NCBI RefSeq assembly: GCF_000143885.2
Contig: NC_018581.1
Coordinates: 5,332,001 to 5,396,000, forward strand
Direction of reading: 5' to 3'
DNA from: Gordonia sp. KTR9
GTDB lineage: Bacteria > Actinomycetota > Actinomycetes > Mycobacteriales > Mycobacteriaceae
Length of the DNA: 64,000 nucleotides
The notes under the pieces were generated by a model. The model ran no database searches, was not told where the DNA came from, and worked only from the letters and a program-made list of their open reading frames with translations. The translations under genes were made by a program, and so were the position numbers. Position 1 is the first letter of the stretch. Every line of letters begins with the position of its first letter. Below are positions 8,075-15,843 of this stretch, piece after piece.

Positions 8075-8548
8075 GTGTCCGCTTCCGACCCCGCCCAACT
8101 CGCCCAGGCCCTGCGGCCGACGATCACGAGGCTCTACCTCGCTCTTCGTCGTCGTGCACCGTCGGTCGAGTTGACCGCGGCGCAATCGTCCGCCCTGAGC
8201 GTCCTCGCCGACCACGGGCCGATGCGCATGGGTGAGTTCGCCGACCGCGAATCCATCCGCATGCCGACAGCGACGTCGGTGATCGACGGACTCACGAAAC
8301 ACGAGATGGTCGAACGCAGACCCGATCCGGTTGACCGTCGAGCCGTGCTCGTCGGCCTCACCGACCACGGGCGCACTCTCGTCGGGCGGATCCGTGAGCA
8401 ACGCGACGTCGTCCTGACGGGCGCGCTCGCCGAACTCAGCGATCAGCAACGCGAAGCCATCGCCGCGGCCGGACCCGCCCTGCTGGCCCTGCGCGACCAA
8501 CTCGACAACCATCCGGCATCACACGCCGCGTCCCCCGCACGCGTGTGA
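8075..8548 (+). CDS. MarR-family transcriptional regulator
   Basis: A 157-residue winged-helix protein. The recognition region reads LTAAQSSALSVLADHGPMRMGEF, then SVIDGLTKHEMVERRPDPVDRRAVLVGLTDHGRTL, the conserved MarR wing (DxRxxxxxLT-type). It probably controls itself and the MFS transporter that starts 55 bp downstream, a common MarR-efflux arrangement. GTG 8075 is preferred over a TTG three codons earlier because the operator-like palindrome ends just before it. The ligand is unknown. Confidence 0.85.
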   Translation: MSASDPAQLAQALRPTITRLYLALRRRAPSVELTAAQSSALSVLADHGPMRMGEFADRESIRMPTATSVIDGLTKHEMVERRPDPVDRRAVLVGLTDHGRTLVGRIREQRDVVLTGALAELSDQQREAIAAAGPALLALRDQLDNHPASHAASPARV

Positions 8549-8603
8549 GCGGGAGCCGGCGCGTCGCCGCCGGCCACCCCGCCTTGATCTGGCAAAGGAC
8601 CCC

Positions 8604-9890
8604 ATGACCGTCACCGAACACACCCCGAGCGACACCGTCGCGAGCGGAGCCGACCGCACCGAGGCCGAGCCGTCGATGCTCGCCTCCCTGCGCGCGCAAC
8701 CGCGCGCGGTGTGGATCACCGCATTCGCCGCCGTCATCGCCTTCATGGGCATTGGCCTCGTCGATCCGATCCTGCACAGCATCGCCGAAGCGCTGAATGC
8801 CCCGCCCGAGAAGCTCACGCTCCTGTTCGGTGTCTACGTCGGCGTGCAGTGCGTAGCGATGCTGCTGACCGGCTGGGCCGCATACCGTTTCGGTCCCCGA
8901 CGAACTCTCACCGTCGGCTTGGTCCTCATCGTCGTCGCCGCCGGCGTCTCGGCCCTCGCCGACAACATCGACCAGCTCATCGCGTTGCGGGTGATCTGGG
9001 GCCTCGGAAACGCGTTGTTCCTCGCCACCGCACTGGCTTTCATCGTCCAGTCCGCGGTCGGCAACCGCAACAGCGCCATCATGATGTACGAGGCCGCACT
9101 GGGAATCGGCCTGGCGGTCGGCCCGCTCCTGGGCGCCACACTCGGCGAATGGACCTGGCGCGCACCGTTTGCCGGTACCGCGCTGCTCATGCTGGCCGGC
9201 GCCGTCCTCTGCGCCGTCATGCTCCCCGCCGACGGCCCGCGATCCGAACGCATCCAGGTGCGGATCGTCGACCCGCTCAAGGTCCTCCGCAACCGCACCC
9301 TCTTCGTCACCTCCGTCGGCTCGGCGTTCTACACGGGCGCGCTGTTCACCGTGATCGCCTGGGCGCCGATCGCGATGGGTCTGCGTCCCATGTACGCGGG
9401 ACTGGTGTTCTTCGGCTGGGGTCTGCTCACCGCTATTGCGGGCGTCTTCGTCGCACCGCTGCTCGCACGGCTCATCGGTGAGAAGTCAGGTGTCCTCGTA
9501 GCCGTCTCGGTCTACGGGCTGGTGATGGTGCTGGCCGGGATCGGCACCGCAACCGACCAGGTCTGGCTGATCGGTCTGGCCGTGATCCTGTCCGGCTTCC
9601 CGTCGGGCGTGCTCAACACCCTCTTCACCGACGTCGCCATGTCGGCGGTCGGCGGCGACACCCCGCGCTCGGTCTCGAGCGCCGGGTTCAGCTTCCTCCG
9701 CTGGATGGGTGCCGCGATCGCGGCCGTACTCGTCGCCTACCTCGCCAAGTGGACCGGCTCGGAGGCGACCCCGTGGTGGTTCGCCGCCGCGTACTGCGTC
9801 GTCGCCCTCGTCGCGGTGTCGCTGGCCAAGGTCGCCCACGATCGCAAGGTCGCCGACGACGCCGCACTCATCGGCGCCGAGGAGTTCTAG
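8604..9890 (+). CDS. MFS transporter (drug/small-molecule efflux)
   Basis: A 428-residue major facilitator with about 12 membrane helices. The loop between helices 2 and 3 has the MFS motif A region (GWAAYRFGPRRTLTVG). A 35-residue polar N-terminus precedes helix 1. It resembles DHA1-type efflux proteins of Actinobacteria. ATG 8604 follows AAAGGA at a normal distance. Its position after a MarR gene suggests inducible export of a toxic compound; the substrate cannot be read from the sequence. Confidence 0.85.
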   Translation: MTVTEHTPSDTVASGADRTEAEPSMLASLRAQPRAVWITAFAAVIAFMGIGLVDPILHSIAEALNAPPEKLTLLFGVYVGVQCVAMLLTGWAAYRFGPRRTLTVGLVLIVVAAGVSALADNIDQLIALRVIWGLGNALFLATALAFIVQSAVGNRNSAIMMYEAALGIGLAVGPLLGATLGEWTWRAPFAGTALLMLAGAVLCAVMLPADGPRSERIQVRIVDPLKVLRNRTLFVTSVGSAFYTGALFTVIAWAPIAMGLRPMYAGLVFFGWGLLTAIAGVFVAPLLARLIGEKSGVLVAVSVYGLVMVLAGIGTATDQVWLIGLAVILSGFPSGVLNTLFTDVAMSAVGGDTPRSVSSAGFSFLRWMGAAIAAVLVAYLAKWTGSEATPWWFAAAYCVVALVAVSLAKVAHDRKVADDAALIGAEEF

Positions 9891-9945
9891 GCGCCGATCT
9901 GCCAATCGGTGACCAGCGCGTGAATCGCCGGGTACCGTCCGCGGG

Positions 9946-10632
9946 GTGACGGATTCGAAGGTGATCGTTGCCATCCGGGGCGATGCGCCGACCCTCGCCG
10001 ATGCCGATGTCCTCGTCCGGGGTTGTGCCGCCGCGGGCGCGACGCGCGTCCAGGTCAACCTCGGCGACGACCTGGTGTCGGGAGCCATGCGCATCGACGA
10101 ACTCGACCCGCCGATCGCTGCGGTGCTGGCGTTCTGGGCCCCCGAGCCCGGCCCTGTCCTGGCGGCCGCCGACGACCACCTCGGCGTTCGGATCGATGCC
10201 TGGGCGGTCACCGATCGAGCGCCGCTGGATCCGGAACTACCCGCCGACGGAACGCGCATCGACGCGCTGTCCAACATCGCGTTCCTGCGTCGTCCCGACG
10301 AACTCGACCGCGACGAGTGGCTCCGTCGGTGGTTGGACGACCACACCCAGGTCGCCATCGACACCCAGGCCACGTTCGGATATGTCCAGAACATCGTCGA
10401 ACGACCGTTGACCGAGAACGCCCCGCCGGTCGCGGCCATCGTCGAAGAACTGTTCCCGATGGAGGCGGTCAACGACATCCACGCCTTCTACGGAAGCGGC
10501 GGGGACCAGCAGGAACTCGAACGCCGGATGACCCTCATGCTCCAGAGCGTGGCCCGGTTCGGCGCGGACCGGAATCTCGACGTGGTGCCGACGTCGCGCC
10601 ACGACTTCGATCTCAGCGGGTCGCGCACGTGA
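9946..10632 (+). CDS. EthD-domain-like protein
   Basis: A 228-residue soluble protein. The C-terminal half (about 122-228) has the pattern of actinobacterial EthD-domain proteins: DEWLRRWLDDHTQVAIDTQ, TFGYVQNIVERPLT, IVEELFP and a final LDVVPTSRHDF. EthD domains are dimeric alpha-beta barrels found with P450 systems, but most members have no assigned reaction. The GTG at 9946 sits 7 nt after TACCGT (9933-9938), a leaderless-type arrangement. No clear partner is adjacent; it converges on the XRE-cupin gene. Confidence 0.65.
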   Translation: MTDSKVIVAIRGDAPTLADADVLVRGCAAAGATRVQVNLGDDLVSGAMRIDELDPPIAAVLAFWAPEPGPVLAAADDHLGVRIDAWAVTDRAPLDPELPADGTRIDALSNIAFLRRPDELDRDEWLRRWLDDHTQVAIDTQATFGYVQNIVERPLTENAPPVAAIVEELFPMEAVNDIHAFYGSGGDQQELERRMTLMLQSVARFGADRNLDVVPTSRHDFDLSGSRT

Positions 10633-10642
10633 GCCATTCGTC

Positions 10643-11290
10643 TCAGACGGCCGAGTCCGGGAATGCGATCACCGACAGGAAACGCACCGGCAGCTCGACG
10701 AGTTCGACAGGCCCGTGCGCTCCCTCGCCGTCGAGCTGAAGCGAGTCGCCCGGATGCATCCGGTACACCGAGCGGCTGTGGGCGTAGTCCATCACGCCCT
10801 CGAGGACGTACAGGAATTCGGTTCCCGCGTGCTGGAACAGCGGCTGGGTGACCGACTTCTCGGTCAGCGTGACGAGTAGGCACTCGAGCCGTTTGTGCTC
10901 ACCGCGCAACGAACCGAGCAGCTCGTACTCGTGGCCCTCCCGAGACCCCTCGCGGATGATCTCCGAGCCCTCACCCGATTTGACGAACACGGCCGACCGT
11001 TCCATCTCGGCGCCGCGGAACAGCGAGGTCACCGACACGTCGAACCCGTTGGCCAGGCGGGCCAGCGTACTGAGACTGCACGAGGTCTGGGCGTTCTCGA
11101 TCTTCGACAACATCGCCTTGGAGATGCCGACGCGAGTCGCCATGTCCCCCACCGACAGTCCCTGCTGGCGTCGCAGACGCCGCACGTTGTGCGCGATCGC
11201 CGTCTCCAGCTCCAGCTCCTCGACCGACTGGTCGACGGGCCGCTCTCGCGCTGTGCCGGATTGATTCCGGATCAAAGGGTCGTCCGTCAC
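10643..11290 (-). CDS. XRE-family regulator with C-terminal cupin
   Basis: A 215-residue protein with an N-terminal Cro/C1-type HTH (about 32-90: IAHNVRRLRRQQGLSVGDMA then SKAMLSKIENAQTSCSLSTL) and a C-terminal cupin (about 140-208: HAGTEFLYVLEGVMDY). This two-domain type usually senses a small metabolite and controls adjacent amine or amino-acid catabolism. It lies directly downstream of the FAD oxidoreductase of the amine module and is read in the same direction. GTG 11290 is 6 nt after TATGCT, so the transcript is probably leaderless. A GAAAC-N3-GTTTC palindrome between -35 and -10 suggests autoregulation. Confidence 0.85.
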   Translation of the reverse strand: MTDDPLIRNQSGTARERPVDQSVEELELETAIAHNVRRLRRQQGLSVGDMATRVGISKAMLSKIENAQTSCSLSTLARLANGFDVSVTSLFRGAEMERSAVFVKSGEGSEIIREGSREGHEYELLGSLRGEHKRLECLLVTLTEKSVTQPLFQHAGTEFLYVLEGVMDYAHSRSVYRMHPGDSLQLDGEGAHGPVELVELPVRFLSVIAFPDSAV

Positions 11291-11296
11291 GCTGCC

Positions 11297-11335
11297 AGCA
11301 TAGTGAGAAACAACGTTTCCTGACAGTTGACACAC
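11297..11335 (-). promoter_or_regulatory. Promoter and operator of the XRE-cupin gene
   Basis: On the minus strand a CTGTCA-type -35 and a TATGCT -10 (11302-11297) flank the palindrome GAAACAACGTTTC (plus-strand 11307-11319). The -10 lies 6 nt from the GTG start. Confidence 0.5.
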
Positions 11336-11384
11336 GAAGTCGGCTCCCGTCGACGGTCGGGCATCAGGTCATCGGAAGGCCGGG

Positions 11385-12575
11385 TCAGCGCATCTCGCCG
11401 GCTCCGACATACGGGAAGCGTGTCGTCAGCAGGTCTCCCTCGGCGAACCGAGAGAAACGGAAGTCCGACTCGGGGATACGAGGGTCCGCGCTGCGCCCGT
11501 CGACGACCAGATCGGCGATCAACCGGCCGACCGCCGGTGAGATCTTGAACCCGTGCCCACTGAATCCGGCTGCGAGCACGAGCCCGTCCAGCGGTCCACG
11601 GGAGATGATCGGGTTCCAGTCCGGCGTGACGTCGTAACACCCGGCATAGCTCGTGGTGATCGCCGGCGCGGAGAAACCGGGGAATCGCGTGCCGACCTTG
11701 TCGACCGTGAGGTCGATGAAGTCCGAATCCGCGCGATTGCGGTAGTCGTCCGGATCCGCGATGTCGAGGGCGGCCAGATCGCTGTTGCCGAACAAGATCT
11801 CACCGCGGACGTCGGGACGGACGTACTGCAGTGACACCAGGTCCGAGAAGACCGGCACCTCGCCGAGGTCCTCACCCGGGTCGATCATCACGATCTGTTC
11901 GCGATGCACCTCGATCGGGACGTCGATCCCGTAGGGGGCGAGGAACGGCCTGGACCAGACGCCGGTCGCGACCACGACGGTGTCCGCGGAGATCGTCGAG
12001 CCGTCGGCGAGGCGGACGCCGGTCACCCTGTCCTTGTCGACGACGAGGCCGGTCACCTTCGTGCCCTGACGGATTCGGATTCCCGTCGCCCGTGCGGAGG
12101 CCGCGAAGGCCTGCGCGGTCTGATACGCGTCGCCGTACCCGCCCCGTTCCTCCCATCCGAAGGCCGCGAACGGTTCGAGGTCGGCGGTCGGCCACATCGC
12201 GGCGACGTCGGCGACGTCGATCTCCTCGGTCTGCACACCCATCACGCGTTGTGCCGCGAGGCTCTTGCGCATGTTCTCGACATTCGCCTCCCCCACGCCC
12301 ACCACGTACCCGGTCTGCCGGAAACCGATGTCCGTTCCGAAGATCTCCTCGGCCTTCTCGAAGACCTCGAGCCCGATCGCGGCCATGGCTGCCAGTGAGC
12401 CGACACCGTAGTGGCAGCGGACGATTCCCGACGACTTCCCCGTCATCCCACCGCCGACGGTGTCGCGCTCACAGACGATCACATCGGTGACGCCGCGCTG
12501 TCCCAACGCCCACGCGGCGGCCGCGCCCTCGAGACCCCCGCCGACGATGACGACCGACGCGGACTCCGGGTTCAC
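11385..12575 (-). CDS. FAD-dependent oxidoreductase (DAO, sarcosine-oxidase-beta-like)
   Basis: A 396-residue flavoprotein of the D-amino-acid/sarcosine oxidase superfamily. It has the N-terminal dinucleotide fold VVIVGGGLEGAAAAWALGQRG, a substrate-domain middle, and the late PIISRGPLDGLVLAAGFSGHGFK region typical of the family. Members oxidise N-methyl or secondary amines; the context suggests N-methylglutamate or a related N-alkyl amino acid as substrate, which is inference. Its GTG start overlaps the stop of the FMN glutamate-synthase-like gene (GTGA at 12572-12575), so it is the last gene of the glnT-glx operon. Confidence 0.85.
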   Translation of the reverse strand: MNPESASVVIVGGGLEGAAAAWALGQRGVTDVIVCERDTVGGGMTGKSSGIVRCHYGVGSLAAMAAIGLEVFEKAEEIFGTDIGFRQTGYVVGVGEANVENMRKSLAAQRVMGVQTEEIDVADVAAMWPTADLEPFAAFGWEERGGYGDAYQTAQAFAASARATGIRIRQGTKVTGLVVDKDRVTGVRLADGSTISADTVVVATGVWSRPFLAPYGIDVPIEVHREQIVMIDPGEDLGEVPVFSDLVSLQYVRPDVRGEILFGNSDLAALDIADPDDYRNRADSDFIDLTVDKVGTRFPGFSAPAITTSYAGCYDVTPDWNPIISRGPLDGLVLAAGFSGHGFKISPAVGRLIADLVVDGRSADPRIPESDFRFSRFAEGDLLTTRFPYVGAGEMR

Positions 12576-13903
12576 AGCCCGGACCCCGGAATCCAGTTCG
12601 TCCCGGCGAGCGGGACGCGGGCCATCGCCGACGCCTCGATCGAGATCGCCACGAGGTCTTCGGGTTCCAGATGCTGCAGATGTGCCTTCCCGCACGCACG
12701 CGCGATTGTCTGGGCCTCCATCGTCATCACGCGCAGGAAGTTCGCGAGTCGCTTTCCGCCGAGGACCGGGTCGAAGCGGGCGGACAGTTCCGGGTCCTGC
12801 GTGCTGATGCCTGCGGGATCGCGCCCGTCCTGGAAGTCGTCGTAGAAGCCGGCGGCCGAGCCCAACGCCTCGTATTCTTCGGCGTATCGGGGGTCGTTGT
12901 CACCCAACGCGATCAGCGCGGCGGTTCCGATGGCGACGGCGTCGGCGCCCAGCGCCATCGCCTTCGCGACATCTGCTCCGTTGCGGATCCCACCCGAGAC
13001 GATCAGCTGCACCTCTCGATGAACTCCCAACTCCTGCAGGGCCTGCACTGCCTGAGGGATCGCGGCGAGGGTCGGGATGCCCACGTGTTCGATGAAAACG
13101 TCCTGGGTGGCGGCCGTTCCGCCCTGCATGCCGTCGACCACGACGACGTCGGCGCCGGAGTGCACCGCGAGCTTGACGTCGTAGTAGGTGCGGGTGGCGC
13201 CGACCTTCACGTAGATCGGCTTCTCCCAGTCGGTGATCTCGCGCAACTCGTTGATCTTGATCGCGAGGTCGTCGGGCCCGGTCCAATCCGGATGACGGCA
13301 CGCGCTGCGCTGGTCGATACCCTGCGGCAGGGTACGCATCCCGGCGACCCGTTCGGAGATCTTCTGTCCCAGCAGCATTCCCCCTCCGCCGGGTTTGGCG
13401 CCCTGCCCCAGAACGATCTCGATCGCGTCGGCCTTACGCAGGTCGTCGGGGTTCATCCCGTACCGCGACGGGAGATACTGGTAGACAAGATGCTTCGACT
13501 GCCCCCGCTCTTCGGGCGTCATCCCGCCGTCACCGGTGGTCGTGGAGGTGCCGACCTCCGAGGCGCCGCGACCGAGTGCTTCCTTAGCCGAGGCCGACAA
13601 TGCACCGAAGCTCATCCCGGCGATCGTCACCGGGGTGGCGAGATGCAACGGGTACTTCGCATTTCGGCTACCGAGGACGACGTCGGTGTCGCAGCGCTCG
13701 CGGTAACCCTCCAGTGGATAGCGGGACATCGACGCGCCGAGGAACAGCAGATCGTCGAAATGCGGCAGCTTGCGCTTGGCGCCCCAGCCGCGGATGTCGT
13801 AGATGCCGGTCTCGGCGGCGCGCTGGATCGCGGCGATGGTCGTGCGGTCGAATGTGGCCGACTCGCGCAGGCCACGCTGTTCGATGCTCAGGTTGTCGGT
13901 CAT
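12572..13903 (-). CDS. glxD: FMN-binding glutamate synthase-like subunit (GlxD/MgsC type)
   Basis: A 443-residue protein of the Glu_synthase FMN/FeS domain family. Landmarks are PVTIAGMSFGALSASAKEAL, GEGGM-equivalent TGDGGMTPEER, GQGAKPGGGG, KVGATRTYYDV and VVVDGMQGGT. In N-methylglutamate synthase (MgsABC) and in rhizobial GlxBCD, this subunit carries out the synthase half-reaction with ammonia or methylamine from the amidotransferase subunit. The large GltB protein is split here into three genes. It is followed by the FAD oxidoreductase with a 4-bp overlap and preceded by a 231-bp gap containing tandem repeats, unlike the other tight junctions of this operon. Confidence 0.85.
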   Translation of the reverse strand: MTDNLSIEQRGLRESATFDRTTIAAIQRAAETGIYDIRGWGAKRKLPHFDDLLFLGASMSRYPLEGYRERCDTDVVLGSRNAKYPLHLATPVTIAGMSFGALSASAKEALGRGASEVGTSTTTGDGGMTPEERGQSKHLVYQYLPSRYGMNPDDLRKADAIEIVLGQGAKPGGGGMLLGQKISERVAGMRTLPQGIDQRSACRHPDWTGPDDLAIKINELREITDWEKPIYVKVGATRTYYDVKLAVHSGADVVVVDGMQGGTAATQDVFIEHVGIPTLAAIPQAVQALQELGVHREVQLIVSGGIRNGADVAKAMALGADAVAIGTAALIALGDNDPRYAEEYEALGSAAGFYDDFQDGRDPAGISTQDPELSARFDPVLGGKRLANFLRVMTMEAQTIARACGKAHLQHLEPEDLVAISIEASAMARVPLAGTNWIPGSGL

Positions 13904-13952
13904 GACGGTTCTCTTTCGTCGTGTGGTGGGCGACGGTGGGGCCCTTCGAGGC

Positions 13953-14130
13953 TCGTCGCTATCGCTCCTCGCACCTCAGGGAGCAGTGGGTCGGCGCGCT
14001 TACGCTTCTCGCACCTCAGGGAGCAGTGGGTCGGCGCGCTTGCGCTCCTCGCACCTCAGGGAGCAGTGGGTCGGCGCGCTTGCGCTCCTCGCATCTCAGG
14101 GAACGGGATGGTCGCACCTCAGGGAGCAGT
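13953..14130. repeat. 40-bp tandem repeats inside the glx operon
   Basis: The core CTCGCACCTCAGGGAGCAG recurs with a 40-bp period: GCACCTCAGG begins at 13971, 14011 and 14051, a diverged copy (GCATCTCAGG) at 14091, and a partial copy at 14113. Units run on with TGGGTCGGCGCGCTTGCGCTC. Each contains a short inverted repeat (GCTCC...GGAGC). The leading segment CCCTTCGAGGCTCGTCGCT (from about 13942) looks like part of the same family. It lies between glxC and glxD. Confidence 0.8.
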
Positions 14131-14134
14131 TGGC

Positions 14135-14884
14135 TCAGTACGCGGACGTGTTGTCGACCTTGAAGTGGTACAGCTCGCGGGCCGATCCGTAGCGGGTGTA
14201 GTCGCGGGGGTCGTCATCGCCGAAACCGGCGGCCTTGAGCAGTCCGGTCAGCTCCTCGAGGTGTTCGGCGCGCATGGGCTTGGCGATGCAGTCGGCACCG
14301 AGCGAGGCGACATCGCCGCGCACATAGATGCGGGTCTCGTAGATCGAGTCGCCGAGCCCGTCACCCGCGTTTCCGCGGACGACCAGACGGCCGGCCTGTG
14401 CCATGAAAGCGCTGTTGTGCCCGACGTTTCCACCGACGACGATGTCGACGCCCTTCATCGAGATGCCGCACCGTGCCGCGGCGTCGCCCTCGACGACGAG
14501 GAACCCGCCGTGCGCGGTGGCGCCCGCCGACTGGGAGGCGTTGCCCTTCACGATGACGCTGCCGCTCATCATGTTCTCGGCGACACCGGTACCGGCGTTG
14601 CCGTTGATCGTGACCTCGGCCTGCTGGTTCATCCCGGCCGCGTAGTAGCCGACGTGGCCGTTGATGGTGATCTTCAGCGGGAGGTTGACCCCGGCCGCGA
14701 CGCTGTGGGCGCCGGCCGGGTTCTCGATGACGACCTCTCCCGAGATGTCGCCGTGCAACGCCGAATTGATCTCGCGCAGCGGGGTGCCGGCGAGGTCGAA
14801 GGTGTGGTTGGGGCTCATCGTCTCAGCTTTCGCCGTGTCGGTGGAGGCGGGAACGGTAGGGGTGGTTGCCAACTCGGCGGTCAT
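14135..14884 (-). CDS. glxC: GXGXG-domain glutamate synthase-like subunit (GlxC/MgsB type)
   Basis: A 249-residue beta-helix protein matching the C-terminal GXGXG domain of glutamate synthase. Repeating Gly motifs are visible: GDISGEVVIENPAGAHS, GYYAAGMNQQAEVTINGNAG, GFLVVEGDAAARCGISMKG, GGNVGHNSAF and GNAGDGLGDS. In split GltB enzymes this is a structural subunit. Its ATG at 14884 overlaps the stop of glxB (ATGA), so translation is coupled; an in-frame ATG three codons earlier is possible. Downstream is the 40-bp repeat array and then glxD. Confidence 0.87.
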   Translation of the reverse strand: MTAELATTPTVPASTDTAKAETMSPNHTFDLAGTPLREINSALHGDISGEVVIENPAGAHSVAAGVNLPLKITINGHVGYYAAGMNQQAEVTINGNAGTGVAENMMSGSVIVKGNASQSAGATAHGGFLVVEGDAAARCGISMKGVDIVVGGNVGHNSAFMAQAGRLVVRGNAGDGLGDSIYETRIYVRGDVASLGADCIAKPMRAEHLEELTGLLKAAGFGDDDPRDYTRYGSARELYHFKVDNTSAY

Positions 14885-15777
14885 CGCGTCCATGCGTACA
14901 CGACCTCCGGCTCGGGCTCCCAGATGCGGGCGTTCTCCACGCCGGGCAGTGTGGTCAGCGCGCGGTACTCACTCGCCATGGCCACCCAGTCGTCGGTCTC
15001 GGCGATCACCGCCGGTTTGCACGCGATGGCGTCGCGGACCACGGCGAACGAGTCGCGGTTGGACACCAGCAGGGTGTAGAAGCCGTCGAAGTTGGCGCAC
15101 ACCTCTTTCAGAGCTGTCTCCACGTCCTTACCCGCCGCCAGCTGGTGCGCGACGAACCGCGCGCCCACCTCGGTGTCGTTCTCGCTGTCGAATTCCACTC
15201 CCGCGGCGCGGAGTTCGCGTCTGATCGTGGCGTGGTTGGCGAACGAGCCGTTGTGGACCAGGCACTGCTCGGGACCGACTGCGAACGGGTGCGCGCCCGA
15301 GGAGGTGACGGCTGATTCCGTCGCCATCCTGGTGTGGCCGACCCCCTGCCACCCCGACGCTGCTGCGAGTCCCCAGGATCGGGTCAGTTCCCGTGGCGCT
15401 CCGACGCCCTTGAGGACGGTGAGGTCCGACCCGAAGCCCGCGACGAGTGCGTGGGGATATGCGGCGCGTGCGGCGGCGAGCAGTTCGTCGGCCGTCACCG
15501 GGGCGGAGATCACGAGCGTGACGTCTGTCGCCTGCGCCGCGACCGCCACCCCGAGCGCCGCGCTCAGAGTCGCGGACACCTCCTCGGGGATCACGTCGAG
15601 TTCGAGGAGGGAGATGCAGCCGTGCCCCGGCGGCGCCCACGCGGGGTTTCCGTAGACGGCGATACCCGCCGAATCCGCGCCGCGGTCCTGCATCTCGCCG
15701 AGCATCTCGGCGAGCAACTCGCCGAGCCGGGGGTGGAGGTCCGGGTTGCGCAGATGCAGCCCGACGATTCCGCACAT
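14881..15777 (-). CDS. glxB: Class II glutamine amidotransferase (GlxB/MgsA type)
   Basis: A 298-residue Ntn-hydrolase glutamine amidotransferase. MCGIVGLH places the nucleophile Cys at residue 2 after Met removal, and further landmarks are DRGADSAGIAVYG, GVGHTRMATES and VHNGSFANHATIRREL. By homology it hydrolyses glutamine (or gamma-glutamylmethylamide) to deliver ammonia (or methylamine) to the FMN subunit. It starts 66 bp after the glnT stop and overlaps glxC by 4 bp. Confidence 0.88.
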   Translation of the reverse strand: MCGIVGLHLRNPDLHPRLGELLAEMLGEMQDRGADSAGIAVYGNPAWAPPGHGCISLLELDVIPEEVSATLSAALGVAVAAQATDVTLVISAPVTADELLAAARAAYPHALVAGFGSDLTVLKGVGAPRELTRSWGLAAASGWQGVGHTRMATESAVTSSGAHPFAVGPEQCLVHNGSFANHATIRRELRAAGVEFDSENDTEVGARFVAHQLAAGKDVETALKEVCANFDGFYTLLVSNRDSFAVVRDAIACKPAVIAETDDWVAMASEYRALTTLPGVENARIWEPEPEVVYAWTR

Positions 15778-15843
15778 GGTCAGGTCCTTACGTCGAGAGG
15801 TGGATGTTGCTGTCGGAGAAACGCTTCGCTCAGGGATCGACGG

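Noticed and set aside
13953..14130. Repeat array as a CRISPR
   Set aside because: Units are contiguous 40-bp tandem copies without unique spacers, only 3-5 copies, and no cas genes are present.
12671..15079. Long plus-strand open frame of about 800 codons over glxB, glxC and glxD
   Set aside because: It is antisense to three genes with clear family motifs and reads through the repeat array; an artefact of high GC.
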